From Phlebotomus papatasi (lineage: Eukaryota > Arthropoda > Insecta > Diptera > Psychodidae), in NCBI RefSeq assembly GCF_024763615.1, contig NC_077223.1, positions 83,514,627 to 83,578,626 on the forward strand: a stretch of DNA of 64,000 bases, given 5' to 3'. Position 1 is the first letter of the stretch; each line of letters begins with the position of its first letter. A model generated the notes under the pieces. The model had not been told where the DNA came from. It saw only the letters and a list, made by a program, of their open reading frames with translations, and did no database searches. Position numbers and translations under genes: made by a program. This document shows positions 23,456 through 34,317 of the stretch, one piece after another.

Positions 23456-23825
23456 TAGGGTAAGTGTGCCAAATTCCGGCCACATTTTTTGTTCCTCGAA
23501 TTTTCATGAATTTTTGGTTTTTACTCTAGAGCAGAGGTAGAACAGTTTGAAACCGCTAAAAACGTCAAATAAAGCTTGTTCGTCAATGATCAAAACGCTA
23601 GCTGAGCAAACTTAGTTTGACGTTTATTCGGTTTCAACGATTCTTGCACACCTCTGCTCTAGAGATTATACAGTGCAAAAGAATAACAAAAATGCAGCTT
23701 GCACAAATGAGATGACGTGAAAAAGACATTTGAGGAATTCCCGAAGGGCAAAGAACTATGAGAATGACGGTGGCCGAAACAGGGCACCAAAGCTTTGTAA
23801 ACATTTTTATTTATTTTAAAATGTA
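23456..23825. repeat. TAGGGTAAGTGTGCCAAATT repeat, copy 1, with embedded palindrome
   Basis: It shares CAAATTCCGGCCA, TTTTTGTTCCTCGAATTT, AAGGGCAA-GAACTATGAGAA and GGTGGCCG blocks with the copy at 59916-60180. Copy 1 has an extra palindromic segment (23524-23665) that the other lacks. The family is also present as a short relic at about 62924-63055. Confidence 0.7.
23524..23665. repeat. Palindromic insert with CTCTAGAGCAGAGGT ends
   Basis: The left end is CTCTAGAGCAGAGGTAGAAC and the right end is CACACCTCTGCTCTAGAG. The inner arms TTTGAAACCG..AACGTCAAATAAA and TTTGACGTTTATTCGGTTTC are inverses. Comparison with 59916-60180 shows it is an insertion, with CTCTAGAG possibly duplicated. Confidence 0.75.
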
Positions 23826-24482
23826 TTAACTCTTTCGTCTCCTTTGGGACTCTGGGTACCCATGGAAACAACAATTTTTTTTAAACTATCTAGAATCGAT
23901 AAAAATCCGATTCTTCTGGATAATTACAAACTATAGTGATGTCCAAATCTAGGATATTTCTTGCAGGATCCTAATTAACTCCTGAGTTTAAATATTTTTG
24001 GCCAAAAATCGTGAATTTTCGATTTTCTGCTTCCTTGCAGATATCCTGACTTTTTTTTATATTTTTAGACCAGAATAAGAAAAAAACTCTCGGGGCCAAT
24101 AAGTATGATAACTAACAATTACAGATTATATAAATTCGAAAACATTTTTTTCTTGAATTTTGAAAAAACTTGCTCAAACTTTATGGGTACTCTCATCCGC
24201 AAAAATCTAGAGGTCAAATGGAAGGTTATTCCGCCAATGACCGCTACGCCATTTGCTTTTTGACACCAACCTTGTAACAAAATTCCAAGCAGGAGCGACA
24301 TTTTTGCCAATATGGCCGATAATTTTGACATTTGGCAGCGCGCTTTGCTTAACATTACGAACAATCTTAGAAGAAATCGTTCGCTCTCTGAGAGGCATTT
24401 ATGGAAAATTAAAAGTTTTCATGTGCTTCTGTTTTACAGACTTTTGTTTGTTACGACTATTTTCCCTTTTCCAGTTCTTTTC

Positions 24483-24695
24483 TTGTTCTGAAACCATCAA
24501 ACTGTCGTGACAGGAATCAACTCAAAGAAAAGTCGATAAGTCAGAAGCACATGAGAACAGCCATGCACTAAAAATATCCAGGACAAATATTTCCCTAACA
24601 TGTTTTTAGCACTGTTCTCAAGTTCTTTTATATAATCGAGTTTTATTTGAATTGGTTCCTGTCATGACTGTTTGGTGGTTTTAGAACACGACGAG
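24483..24695. repeat. Inverted repeat, about 45-bp arms
   Basis: Left arm TTGTTCTGAAACCATCAAAC then TGTCGTGACAGGAATCAA; right arm TTGGTTCCTGTCATGACTGT then TTGGTGGTTTTAGAACA. The loop is about 120 bp. Family unknown. Confidence 0.5.
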
Positions 24696-25533
24696 GAACC
24701 TGCAAAGAAAAATCGGTAATGCAGAAGCATTTAAGAACAGTGAGAACAGTAAAGCGTCTAAAGAAAAACATGTTCTTTTTTCTTTGGAATAGCACCATTA
24801 TACATTTGTGGCATTTATTCAATTCGGTGGGAGTGAATGCTTGTATATTAACAGGATAAATGTGTCTCACTAAGTACGGCGCCGATTCCACCTAAAACCG
24901 TTATTAATGTTAGATAAGAAGTTACCCCTGCGTAAGAATATGAAAACGAAAATAGTAGATGTTAGTCAATTCATTCGCGGTAGTGCTTTGATTGTTAAGA
25001 GAAGCACTATTCTATAAAGAAATCCCTGAAGACTAAGCCGTTTGATACTTGCATTTGTACTTAAAAGTTCTCATTTATATTGTCCCATACTTCACTATTT
25101 TGCAATGAAATAAATCCACAGCTCCTTGTTTCTAAACTGTTTGCTACGCTCATAATAGTCAGACTCAGAAATATCTACTACTTAAGCCAAAATTACATTT
25201 GAAATTGACCTACAAGACCAAACTTAATTAAGAATCGATGACACAGTATCACAATAAATTTGGAATGAACATTTGCTTCCCGAAGTATTGAGGTACCGAT
25301 GGCTTTTCGGTATAGGGAGGGGTTCAATTACTAATGCCCTTGTCAGAACTGGACGGTATCAGTTGTTATTCGAACACATAAATGAATGACTGGAGTGTCA
25401 GAATTTCATTTTAATATTTAAGCCGCTTTTCGACATACTCCCAAAGAGTTGAGGGAGCAATTAGGGAACCTATCCCGTGGGTGAAATGTGGGAAATGATG
25501 GGACTGTTTGAGGGGAAGAAGGGGTTATCTCAC

Positions 25534-25847
25534 CTGGAATGTGCTCGCTGTAGTGGCGCCTGTTGGCAAGTTGTGGTCGGATTGGAGTGGGTGGGTGATG
25601 AGACGGAGGGGAAGGGTGCATAGCGCACTTCCTTTCCCGCCGCCCCCACTGAGCCCCCACCCGGGCCACCCTGGTGCGCCCCATGTGGGTAATTCGTTGC
25701 TCCGTCATCACAGAAGCCTCCGGCACCGCCACTGCCGCCGTACAGGGAGCCCATTGTCTGCGGTCCACCATTGCTGAAGGGGGGCGGCGTCGCGTCGCCC
25801 AGTTCCCAGCGCACCGCTTCCCGTTCCCTGTCGCGTTCGCCCACCAT
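25534..25847 (-). CDS. Shab: Shab (Kv2) potassium channel, coding exon 1: Gly-rich N-terminus
   Basis: First coding exon of the Kv2 delayed-rectifier channel. It encodes residues 1-104 and two bases of codon 105. The peptide starts MVGERDRERE, runs through a Gly/Ser/Pro-rich low-complexity stretch, then KEVRYAPFP, SPTHS and finally LQRAHSR. From memory, Drosophila Shab also starts with MVG and has KEVRYAPFP, SPTHS and an LQR-HSR block just before SMSSIPPEPF, but its Gln/Gly-rich N-terminus is much longer. The donor on the minus strand is CCAG|GTGAGATAA, with the exon ending at 25534; the split codon AG|G gives Arg when joined to the next exon. The start at 25847 is chosen because an in-frame TGA lies 11 codons upstream (25880-25878). 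This segment is cytoplasmic and poorly conserved in the family. Local GC is far higher than in the surrounding DNA. The start codon is the least certain part of the model. Confidence 0.85.
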
Positions 25848-26142
25848 AGGGCCACTGTGCGATGTGTCTGCACTGAGTCACTCCGCGTCCTCACGCCATC
25901 CCATCTTCAACACTTACCGCTACATCAGTCCACTCATCCTCCTGCTCACTGCACTGGCCTCAAACACCGCTCCTCAGTACCCGCCACAACTTCTGGCTCA
26001 CCCCGCGATGCTCTCGTATCTACTTTGTCCACCAGCTCACACCTCCCGATGCTTATTCTCATAGCGGGATGCTCACGGTTGATTGTTCTCCCTGAATCAA
26101 TCATCCCGCGTCTCGGTTTCGTGCCTCTGACTTGGTGTCATC
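25848..26142 (-). promoter_or_regulatory. Shab: Probable 5' untranslated leader of Shab, with a candidate 50-nt intron
   Basis: Immediately upstream of the Shab start codon the minus strand remains relatively GC-rich to about 26.14 kb. A strong acceptor (pyrimidine-rich TTTTCCGTTTTTGCAG) would start an exon at 26142, and a consensus donor GCG|GTAAGTG would end it at 25918. An acceptor TGCAG|ACACATCG follows 50 nt later (exon start 25867), giving an unusually short candidate intron at 25868-25917. Spliced or unspliced, the frame leading to the MVG start meets a stop first, so this DNA reads as leader rather than coding. An upstream ORF of about 50 codons begins in the middle of the proposed leader exon. 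If the leader is spliced at 26142, the promoter lies further upstream. Confidence 0.4.
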
Positions 26143-27076
26143 CTGCAAAAACGGAAAATGGGGGGAACATGAGCAAATTAAATAACACAGACTAACACAG
26201 TTAGTGCAAACTACAAGATCTGATAGTGAAATGAAACATTCTTCTACATCTCAAAGTCAATTTACCAATTGATATATCTACTATATTACGACTATATGTT
26301 CATTCTTCCTGAACTGGATATTTGCCAGGCGTATATATTTTATATCAAGAGTGATCGAAGAATATGTGAGTAATATCTTGACAGTATTAATGGAAGGGGT
26401 CTGTTTAATATTAGGAAGGAAAGTCAAAAACCTTTGGTCAAAGAAATAATAAAATCAACTTGTGTTAAACAGCCAATTCTGGCCGTATTACATATTGTTA
26501 CGTAGTCGTCAGCAACAAATTCTTATATAAAAGAAATGCAGATAGCAGAGCTTCTGATCCAACCAATGATACAAATTATAAATAATTTGGATCCAAAAAT
26601 GAGTGTTTGGTATTTAGTAAATAACGCTGGTTATATACATATATTTTATTTCATAGTTTATTTTATATTATCTATTTCTGTTGATCTAAAAGCTCAAGTC
26701 GTCTTTTACCATGCTCGCAATTTAGTACAAATGTTACATATTAGAGTCGTAAAACCTTCACACCAAGTGACAAGGGATCGATTTCTAAATATCGGCAGAA
26801 TATTTTGTCTAATCCTATGTCACCGTGATTATGTGTGTTCCTCCTCCTCACGTTATGACATAATTCAATCTTTTTTCCAGCTCAACCTTGAAAGTTTATT
26901 ACAATTATGTACTAAATGTTTTATTCTGATATTTAAGTTAATTAAAAAAAACCGTCAATACAGTAAAAATCGTATCGTATCTTTCATTTAAAAAGGACTT
27001 GAAATGATTCTAAGGATGTTTCAGATTTAGTACAAAAAGTTTTAGTACAAATAAAAATAACACACTATATGAACTA
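26143..27076. other. Upstream flank adjoining Shab, no recognised feature
   Basis: AT-rich sequence directly upstream of the proposed leader exon. It should contain 5' regulatory or further leader-intron DNA. A plus-strand open frame of 151 codons at 26536-26991 has no recognisable domain and a composition typical of AT-rich non-coding DNA. Confidence 0.4.
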
Positions 27077-27411
27077 CAGTAGAGTCTCGCTATAGTCCAT
27101 ATTTGGTTCTAGATTTGACACTTGGGTCACAGTATATAAGTCCATGTCATTTTTTAAAATTATCAACGACTGTTAGTATTGAAATTTTTCGACAGCTTCC
27201 ACTTTCTTTGCGATTGTGGTACTTGTCCTCGCTTTTCTCTTCATTATGGATCACAATTATCACAACTACTCAATAAAATTTGCCAAAAATATTAAAATAA
27301 TTATGACAACATTGCATGTCGCGTACTAAATACATAACCTAACTTAAAATCAGTGTATTGAAATCAACGGTCGATGACTATAGAGCGATGGCCTATAGTG
27401 GGGCTCTACTG
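27077..27411. repeat. Pogo/Tc1-like MITE, CAGTAGAGTC ends (335 bp, TA-flanked)
   Basis: Left end CAGTAGAGTCTCGCTATAGT; right end TATAGTGGGGCTCTACTG, an imperfect inverse. TA lies on both sides (27075-27076, 27412-27413). The TIR style and TA duplication suggest mobilisation by a pogo or other Tc1/mariner transposase. No transposase is left. Confidence 0.75.
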
Positions 27412-27421
27412 TATTTCTTCT

Positions 27422-27942
27422 CAACCCTTTAACGACGAGACAGTTTTCGCGGACCGAAAATAAGCAATAAAAATGAAACCGATAAACAAAATCAGTAAAA
27501 AGTCTTACATCTAACCTTAGAAAATTCAAAAGAGTCTAATTCAGTGTATTTTTTCCTCTATGAGCGATAGGGACAAAAATAGCCTAAAAAATTAAGTAAT
27601 TTTTCTGACAATACCAATGAATAATAATTTTCACTCTAATGAAAAATATTATGTTTGAGTATTGTAGTTTCCTTTTCCAAAACTGTTTTATTAAAAAAAA
27701 TTGGAAGTATAAAAAATAATTGAAATTAATTTTCATTATGAGAATTTAAAAATTCGTCATTTTTGGGCTTAAAAATTTACTATATAACAAATACCTGGAG
27801 ACTTGCAAAAAATATCTTATTTTCCTTCAACCTTCTATTTTGTAAAAACGTACAAACATAAGGAAAAAAATAACTTTAGGTAGTCAGGAAAAATTATTTT
27901 CTTTATGGGACACCGGTGTTCCAATCGTCCTTAAAGGGTTAA
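27422..27942. repeat. MITE, CCCTTTAAGGACGA family, long copy
   Basis: The ends CAACCCTTTAACGACGA and TGGGACACCGGTGTTCCA..TCGTCCTTAAAGGGTT match the shorter intron 2 copies. The AT-rich interior of about 450 bp makes this the longest member, perhaps close to a progenitor or an element that captured filler DNA. No ORF of note. Confidence 0.6.
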
Positions 27943-28358
27943 AAGACTGGAACACTCCTAATGAATAGTAATATCGTTTATAAATTTTAAAAATACGAAT
28001 TCATGTTCCGATTGTTTAGTAGTACAGGCATGTGCAAAGTACTTCCAGCATATTTTAAATTGAAGCTTTACATAAATGTTTTTAATGTAACAACGGTATA
28101 AGACAACTATTGAAGTCTCATTTAAATTTTAAATGTTTGTAGTCCATAAACTGGCATCTTTTTTTGCAAATAATTAACTTTACGATTAAGACAATTTCTG
28201 TGAAATTACGTCACGAATTTTTCTGATAATCCGGAAATTTCCATTTTGTATTTCCGGAAATACAAAAATATTTCAAAAGAGAAAATTTTGCAGATTTTAT
28301 TTTGAAAATTCTTTTGAACAGCAACATTCAATCTTCAGTGAATATCTTTAAATATTTG

Positions 28359-28560
28359 CAGGGGAAGGCTTTCAGGTTTTGCACACATTATGGCCTCAAA
28401 CATTTTTATTTTTCCCATTTTTCTGATTTATTTTTTTTCAGGAAATATGTGACTTAAAACAAGCTATTAAAATATATTGCTATAAAATCAGATTCATTAA
28501 AAGAATCTGGGAGATCTGGGAAAAATATGAAGTGTTCGACGCAAGAAACCCTTACCCTCT
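28359..28560. repeat. GGAAGGCTTTCAG..repeat, copy 1
   Basis: It shares GGAAGG-TTTCAG-TTTTGCACA, CAGGAAAT-TG, GACTTAA-ACAAGCTA and TATGAAGTGTTCGA blocks with 53187-53379. The ends are weakly inverted. A truncated third relative starts at 36394. Confidence 0.65.
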
Positions 28561-30454
28561 TCTTTAGTATTTACTTTAAAAAAAAAATGTGAAAAAACAC
28601 TACATATTTCTTCTGTTTACAAATTTATTATCACAATATTTCAACTGTATTTTATCTAAAAACATCTTTTTTGCACATTTTGCACAAGAAATGTTATTGC
28701 AGTATTTCACTTTAGAGAAGTGGAAAATTGTGTAAAGAAGTTCGCGTACAAATCATTTAGTAACATAATGAATTGAAATAGTATCGATTTCACGTTTTCA
28801 TCGGTTTGTAATATGAAGGTGTTACATAAGTTTGGTGGAGAACAGCTTTCTGCATTTTCGTAAAAGTGAGAAAATAAAAATTGCAGAAAGACATTTTTCA
28901 GATAAAATTTATGTAGTCCATTCAATTTCGACATATCGTCTATTCAGCTTATGGGAAATGTGAAGAATTGGTATAGTATTGGAGTATAGGAGAGGATGGG
29001 TGTTGTACTGATAAAATGGTAAAAGTGTGAAATGGTGAGACTTTCATTGGAAACAACATGGATATCAATAGGCGAAGCATAAAGCTTTATGGTTGCTAAA
29101 CTCATTATGAGATTGCTCCGATATCCCTAAGAACACAAACTCTGCACTTTTATGTCCTTCCCACTGTTTCAATCCTTCCCACAATTTACCCTCGAGTGGA
29201 AACTATATAGCCTTTCCCATCTGTGAACAATAGAAATCTTGGGGAAGAACAGAGAGTACGAAAAAAAGGCGCACCATTAGTGTATTTTCATTGCAATAAA
29301 AGATTCCAAAAGGACGCAAGGAGTTGAGTCGTAAGTCGTAAAAAAAGTAAATTAATACTTTAGCCATGGGGTATTTTTCCATGTAGGTTTTTTTTTGTTT
29401 TCTTCACAAGTCATTTCTCTTGCACTGACCTTAAACTTTGATAAAAAAAAGCTCAGAAGAAAAAATGCCAATTTGCATTGAAGAAATTTGTAATTCTAAT
29501 TAGAATCGCACCCTCTAAGATCCATGCAATTGGCCGAAAAGAGTGATGAAGGATAGGAGGGTGTGATTTTGCATATAATGGGACTAGTAATTGGATGTAC
29601 TTCTGTTGCGTGTTCACCTGCGTTTTGTCTAACCGACAGAGTATATACTTACATTCCTTCAATTATCGCGAATTACCATCGCTCTAGCTTCTCTAAGAAA
29701 CGACTTTTCAGCCCAACGCCACGTGTTTCACTTCCCCCACGTAAAACCCCATCTGGAAGTGATTCTTTAGAATCGAAGAAATCACAGATATTGAATGTAA
29801 AGCGCATTCAACATTTCCCATTATATAATATGAAAGCATTAACCCATTCCTTACCATGGTATTATACATCATACGCAAATTGAGTGATTTTAGATGATTT
29901 ATTCCTGCGCAATTTTTACCCGAATTGCTGTCGGGAATGGATTTTTAGTAACTTTAGTTTTTCAATTACTTGGAAAAAATAGTCCGACAGAAATGAAAAT
30001 ATATTTTGTTATTGTTTTCTTGCTTCGCGAAAGGTCATGCAAAATTTTTGCTCAAAATGGCGGACGGAAAATACGACATCCCGTCGAATTTGTTAAAATT
30101 GACCTCCTTCCTCTTTCCTGATTTGAATTCTAGTTGCCAATTTGTTTTCTTGGATAGTTACTCTATCTAAATCAATAGAGTTTGTAATGAATTAATGCAC
30201 AGAATTTAAATTCAGTGACCGTTAAGACATGTGTTTGACAGGGGCTCCCCGCGCCCCCATAATAGATAAAAAAAAATTTTTTCAAAAAATTCATCTATTA
30301 ATCTGTAGGAAACTAATCTCAAAATATGAACATTCTATCTCAAGTATTTCTGGTACATTGACTGAATGGGTTAATACGCAATTATATATTCAAACATTAC
30401 ACGTAATCAAAATTTTCACAAAATATTACGTATACGTATACTGAGGAAAACTTA
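28561..30454. other. Intergenic stretch without recognised feature
   Basis: No gene or repeat family identified. Around 28.9-29.8 kb the base composition is less AT-rich and repeat-poor. The longest frame there (29563-29883, plus) has no domain. Confidence 0.4.
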
Positions 30455-31431
30455 CACAGTAAAAAAATGTGTAAAATTTTACTACTAATAGTGCAAAATC
30501 GACCATTTTAGTTGTTTAATTCAAAAATGTTTAAAAAATACACAACATTTTGGTAATTAATTGTCACGTAATTAAAAATAACCACTATTATAGTTGAAAA
30601 ATTTTCAACATTATTGTCAAATTTGAAAATGTGTAAAATTTTAACACTATAATAGTGTGAAATCAGATAAGTTAATTATTTAATTGCGATCTGTGTAAAA
30701 TTTCTCTCAATTATAGTCATAAATTTTTTTTAACAATGTTTCGTGATTGAAAACTGTTGAAAGAAATCTAAAAATTACAACTATTATAGTATGATTATAG
30801 TTTTTCACATTATTATAGTGTGGAAAAATACACAACTTTATGGTATTTTTTGTCACATGATCAAAAATTAAAACTATTATAGTTTGATCATAATTTTTCA
30901 CACTATTATATAGTGAGACCTTTTGTATTTCAACCAAAGTTGTTGAATTTTTAAAGAAGAGTTGTTAAATTTTGAGAGAAAAGTTGTTAAATTTTTAAAC
31001 AAAAGTTGTGTAAAAATTGTTGAATTTCCATTTAAGACTTATACTTCAGTCGAGATGCTTTTCATTGGGCAAAAGTCATATAGAACATCAAATATTTATA
31101 TGCATAATAAGTATATCGTGAAGATCCGAGCATCAGATGTAATCATTTCGCATTGGGGGGGGCGAGTATAGGAAAATATATTGGAACTAAAAAGGCAAAA
31201 AATCAAAATCTTCGAAATAAAATGAAAATTCTACATAAACAGAATTCAACAATTTTTGAGTTTACACATAAAAATTGAACAATTTTTAAATTCATCAATT
31301 CCAAATTCAACATCTTGAAATTCAACAACTTTTAATTAAACAATTTTAAATTAAACACTTTTTCCAAATTTAACACTATAATAATGATGTGAAAGATCAC
31401 ACACTATAATAGTGTTAATTTTTTTACTGTG
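30455..31431. repeat. TA-flanked CACAGTAAAAAAA element, long (977 bp)
   Basis: The left end CACAGTAAAAAAATGTGTAA and the right end TAATTTTTTTACTGTG are inverse, with TA on both sides. The interior is built from many imperfect copies of an ACTATTATAGT/ACTATAATAGTG word in both orientations (about 30486, 30645, 30780, 30815, 30870, 30900, 31373, 31405). No ORF. It shares its termini with the 354-bp element at 34755. Confidence 0.8.
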
Positions 31432-31923
31432 TAGGTGTAAAATCTACACAAAACGGAGTTAATTAAATCTAGCAATACATATACAAAGTATATATAACAA
31501 TTGTCCTATCATTTATAGTAATATAACTTTTTTATTAGCAGTGAGTGCATAAAAATGAGAAAATATTCCATATTGAGTATTCTCATTGAAATGGTAAAAC
31601 TTTTATTACCCGAAATTTTATACGAGATTATACTATGCTTCGGATAGAAAGGAATCTTCATTATTAACACAAATTTTATTTTGAAAAGTGAACATTTCTT
31701 ATTCGGCGTTAAAAGCTAATAATACTACAGTTATTAACTTATCTCAATATAATTTTTATTTTAAATATTTAGTATAAAATACTAATAATAATAATAATGG
31801 TATAGCACAACGTTTCATAGTTCTTATACAGGGACGGGATTGTCAGTCCCATACCTCGTGGAATCTAGTGCATTGAAGCTTACTGGATACATTTCGAATA
31901 CTTTGAAAGTCAGAAAAAGTCCA

Positions 31924-31992
31924 AATGACCTAAAGAGAATTCAAACTTGGAACACTGAAGTCATAGAGCGTGTACTCTACCATTAGACACAT
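31924..31992 (-). pseudogene. tRNA-like relic, copy 1
   Basis: The minus strand reads TGTCTAATGGTAGAGTACAC (A-box region) and AGTTTGAATTC (degenerate B box), then CTCTTTAGGTCA. It shares ATGGTAGAGTAC-CGCTCTAT and the CTCTTT-GGTCA end with the relic at 52948. It adjoins inverted-repeat DNA at 31988-32184. Confidence 0.5.
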
Positions 31993-32184
31993 TAAAGAGT
32001 TTGTCATCAAATTCAGCTTAAGCAAATTTTCGTCAAAAATTGCATTTTTGAAGCAAATTAAGAAATTTCCTTTAGTACTGTAGATAGCAACGTCAAAATT
32101 CTGTCAATTTTTAGTCAAATTTGTCAAAATTTGTCAAAAATGTCAAAATTTTGACGAAAATTGCTCCCAATGTGTCCAGACCTT
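31988..32184. repeat. Inverted-repeat element (CACATT..TTAAAGG type), copy 1
   Basis: GACACATTAAAGAGTTTGTC and GCAAATTTTCGTCAAAA at the left; TTTTGACGAAAATTGC and CCAATGTGTCCAGACCTTTA at the right. The middle is a run of TTTGTCAAAA words. A related element is at 32830-32985. Confidence 0.6.
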
Positions 32185-32375
32185 TAGGGAAAAATGTCCA
32201 TGTTCGTATGATGCCAAACTTCGTAATGACTAAATTTTTCCTATGATCCTGAATAAATGTGACTCCTCAATATATTTTAAAAACTTGGCGCTTTCCTCCA
32301 ATTTTTAAAATATAAGTGAAAAATTTAGTCATTACGGAGCTTGGGATCGTACGACGCATGGGCACTTTCTCCTAC
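32185..32375. repeat. Palindromic MITE, TAGGGAAAAATGTCCATG ends
   Basis: The left arm includes GTTCGTATGATGCCAAACTT and CGTAATGACTAAATTTTTC. The right arm inverts it (GAAAAATTTAGTCATTACGG, GATCGTACGACGCATGGGCA) and ends CTTTCTCCTA. It directly abuts the preceding element. Its right half recurs at about 45719-45770. Confidence 0.8.
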
Positions 32376-32829
32376 TTATTGTGAACTTAGTTTTCAAATA
32401 ACTTTCAGATTAAAAGATTAAAGTTATTAAACACTTTAAGATTAAATATCCTTATAATCGTAGAGTACTATTAAGTTTTAGTTAGAGCCGATTGATAGAT
32501 TAAAAACCTAAAACAAAAACATTAGACGATTGCATATCCAGCTCTGGAGATTGATGTAGAATATAGTGAATCTGCTGAATATCCGATGAGAAGCTATTAT
32601 TACACGAAATTCAAGACTAAGCTCTAGTCAATTAGAGAACGCGATGGGCCTAAAATATTTTTTTATGTCAAATAACTCAATAGAGCAATTTACTATAAAT
32701 TGCTTGCATAAGATCCATACTTATGGCCTTCTCTCAAAAAAAAAAGAAAAAAAACAGATAAATAAATAAATAATCAAACTTTAAAAAGTTCTTTAGTCTC
32801 GGTATTTTAAATTTTTCTCTCAATTTTGA

Positions 32830-32985
32830 AATAGTAAAGCCCTTTAAAAAAATGCCCTTTGACAATTTCCTTCAAAAAATGCTTTTTTGAAGGAAATTGT
32901 CTGCACTTTTATAGATGAATATGTCAAGATTCTGTCAAAAATGCAACTTTGACGAAAACTGCTCCCAATGTGTAGAAGCCTTTAA
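32830..32985. repeat. Inverted-repeat element (CACATT..TTAAAGG type), copy 2
   Basis: GACAATTTCCTTCAAAAAAT and TTTTTTGAAGGAAATTGTC form a tight hairpin. The right part (CTTTGACGAAAACTGCTCCC, AATGTGTAGAAGCCTTTAA) matches the right end of 31988-32184. Confidence 0.55.
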
Positions 32986-33996
32986 TTACAGTTTCTCATG
33001 GTAAAAAAGGGTATGGAAAATACGCAAATTACCGGAAATCTTCAGTACAAACTCTATCTAGCTCTGTAATAATCAAAAAATTGAAAAAAATCTCAGAATG
33101 CTATTAAAAAAACAAAAGAGCGATGTGATTATTAGAAATCAGTACTACCAAAAGGTTTAAAAGCACCATTCTTTTCCCACAAATTCTTATTTTATAAACT
33201 GAAATACAGAGCTCACAGCCATTCAGGAAATTAGATAGAATCGATATAAATGGAAATACAAATTGGTAGGGGAAAGAGGGTGTATTTCTGCAAATTTTTT
33301 TTTCCACAAATGCTCCATTTGGAAATACCTCCCCAGAATTTAGCGGAAATTGCACATTGGCGCTCTTCGCAAACATTTTTTTACCCCCTTGGAGACTGTT
33401 TTAAACGATCACACTGGTGCACATTTATTCGTTTATCTCTAAACTAAAATGTTTCTATTTCTATTTTTTTATTTTCATTTTTGGCACATAAAACCATGGA
33501 TTTTTTTTCAGTAAAATTGCATTTATCCCATGTAGGCAGAAAGTAAAAAGCATACTAGTAAATTGCAGGCTATTAGCTCGGAGGCAGATAGGTCTTTTTT
33601 TGTACTCAGGAAGCCGCCCGGACGAAAAAAGAGTGGTAAATGACTCAACGAGGTGGCAGGAATAATGTTCACAGCAAATGGGGTTGAAAGGAACATTGGA
33701 TGATTTTAATTTCGACATGTCACGATATCATGGAAAATTCAAAGAAAGTCCATCCATGGACGTAACATTCTCATATAGACATTTCAGTGCTTACCAACGC
33801 GACAATGGTCTATTACTTTCTTTCTACGTAACAGTACTTTTCCAACAAGTTCCCTAACTCGCGCATCCTGTTCTATTGAGCTCTATGTATCTTGATCATC
33901 GAAGGATTATGGAAAAGTCTCTATACTACACGATAGAGCAAAATCGTGCTTTTGCGATAAATCCAAAAATACGATAAAGCAAAAAATTCATAGGTC
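32986..33996. other. Intergenic stretch without recognised feature
   Basis: No gene or repeat could be named on either strand. Confidence 0.4.
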
Positions 33997-34317
33997 AAGG
34001 AGGAGGTGGGGCTACATAGGAAATGCTACCGTAAGTACGGGTGACTTTGATACCCCTCTATTCATAAGCTTTTCTTTATTTCTAGAACTTAAGCATGGTC
34101 TTTATCGATCCGAGATCTACCATGTCTGATCGGTGAAGACCATCCTTAAGTTTTAGAAATAAAGAAAAGCTTACGAACCTGGACCCATCTGAACCTATCC
34201 TGTGCCACAATTATTTTTCCAATCTAAATTACATTACGTGAAAGCCCAGTTTCCTTTAGGATCATGCAAAGAAATAGCATTATCAATGTAACCTCACCTC
34301 CCCCTACCCAAGTAAGA
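33997..34317. repeat. GGAGGTGGGGCTAC family MITE, copy 1, with nested palindrome
   Basis: AAGGAGGAGGTGGGGCTACA at the left; GTAACCTCACCTCCCCCTA at the right. The right half (AAATTACAT, CCCAGTTTCC-TTAG, AACAATGTA-CC) matches the copy at 41496. An unrelated palindrome sits at 34063-34177. Confidence 0.7.
34063..34177. repeat. Palindrome nested in a GGAGGTGGGGCTAC MITE
   Basis: ATAAGCTTTTCTTTATTTCT then AGAACTTAAGCATGGTCTT at the left; AAGACCATCCTTAAG then AGAAATAAAGAAAAGCTTA at the right. The arms are about 40 bp. Confidence 0.75.

Larger units (their letters stand above)
21764..25533 (-). other. Shab: Shab intron 1 (3.8 kb)
   Basis: It lies between the Gly-rich N-terminal exon and the T1 exon, and its GT-AG ends are clear. 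It contains a TA-flanked inverted-repeat element with a second element inside it (22127-23052), a TAGGG-ended repeat with an embedded palindrome (23456-23825), and an inverted-repeat pair at 24483-24695. The rest (21764-22126, 23830-24480, 24700-25533) shows nothing I can name. Confidence 0.9.

Noticed and set aside
25418..26195. Long overlapping frames on both strands around the first Shab coding exon
   Set aside because: They are shadow frames of the GC-rich N-terminal exon and leader. Only the minus-strand frame ending LQRAHSR matches Shab and splices in phase.
26536..26991. 151-codon plus-strand ORF upstream of Shab
   Set aside because: It is rich in Ile, Leu, Phe and Ser from AT-rich DNA, with no domain, no splice context and no homology that I recognise.
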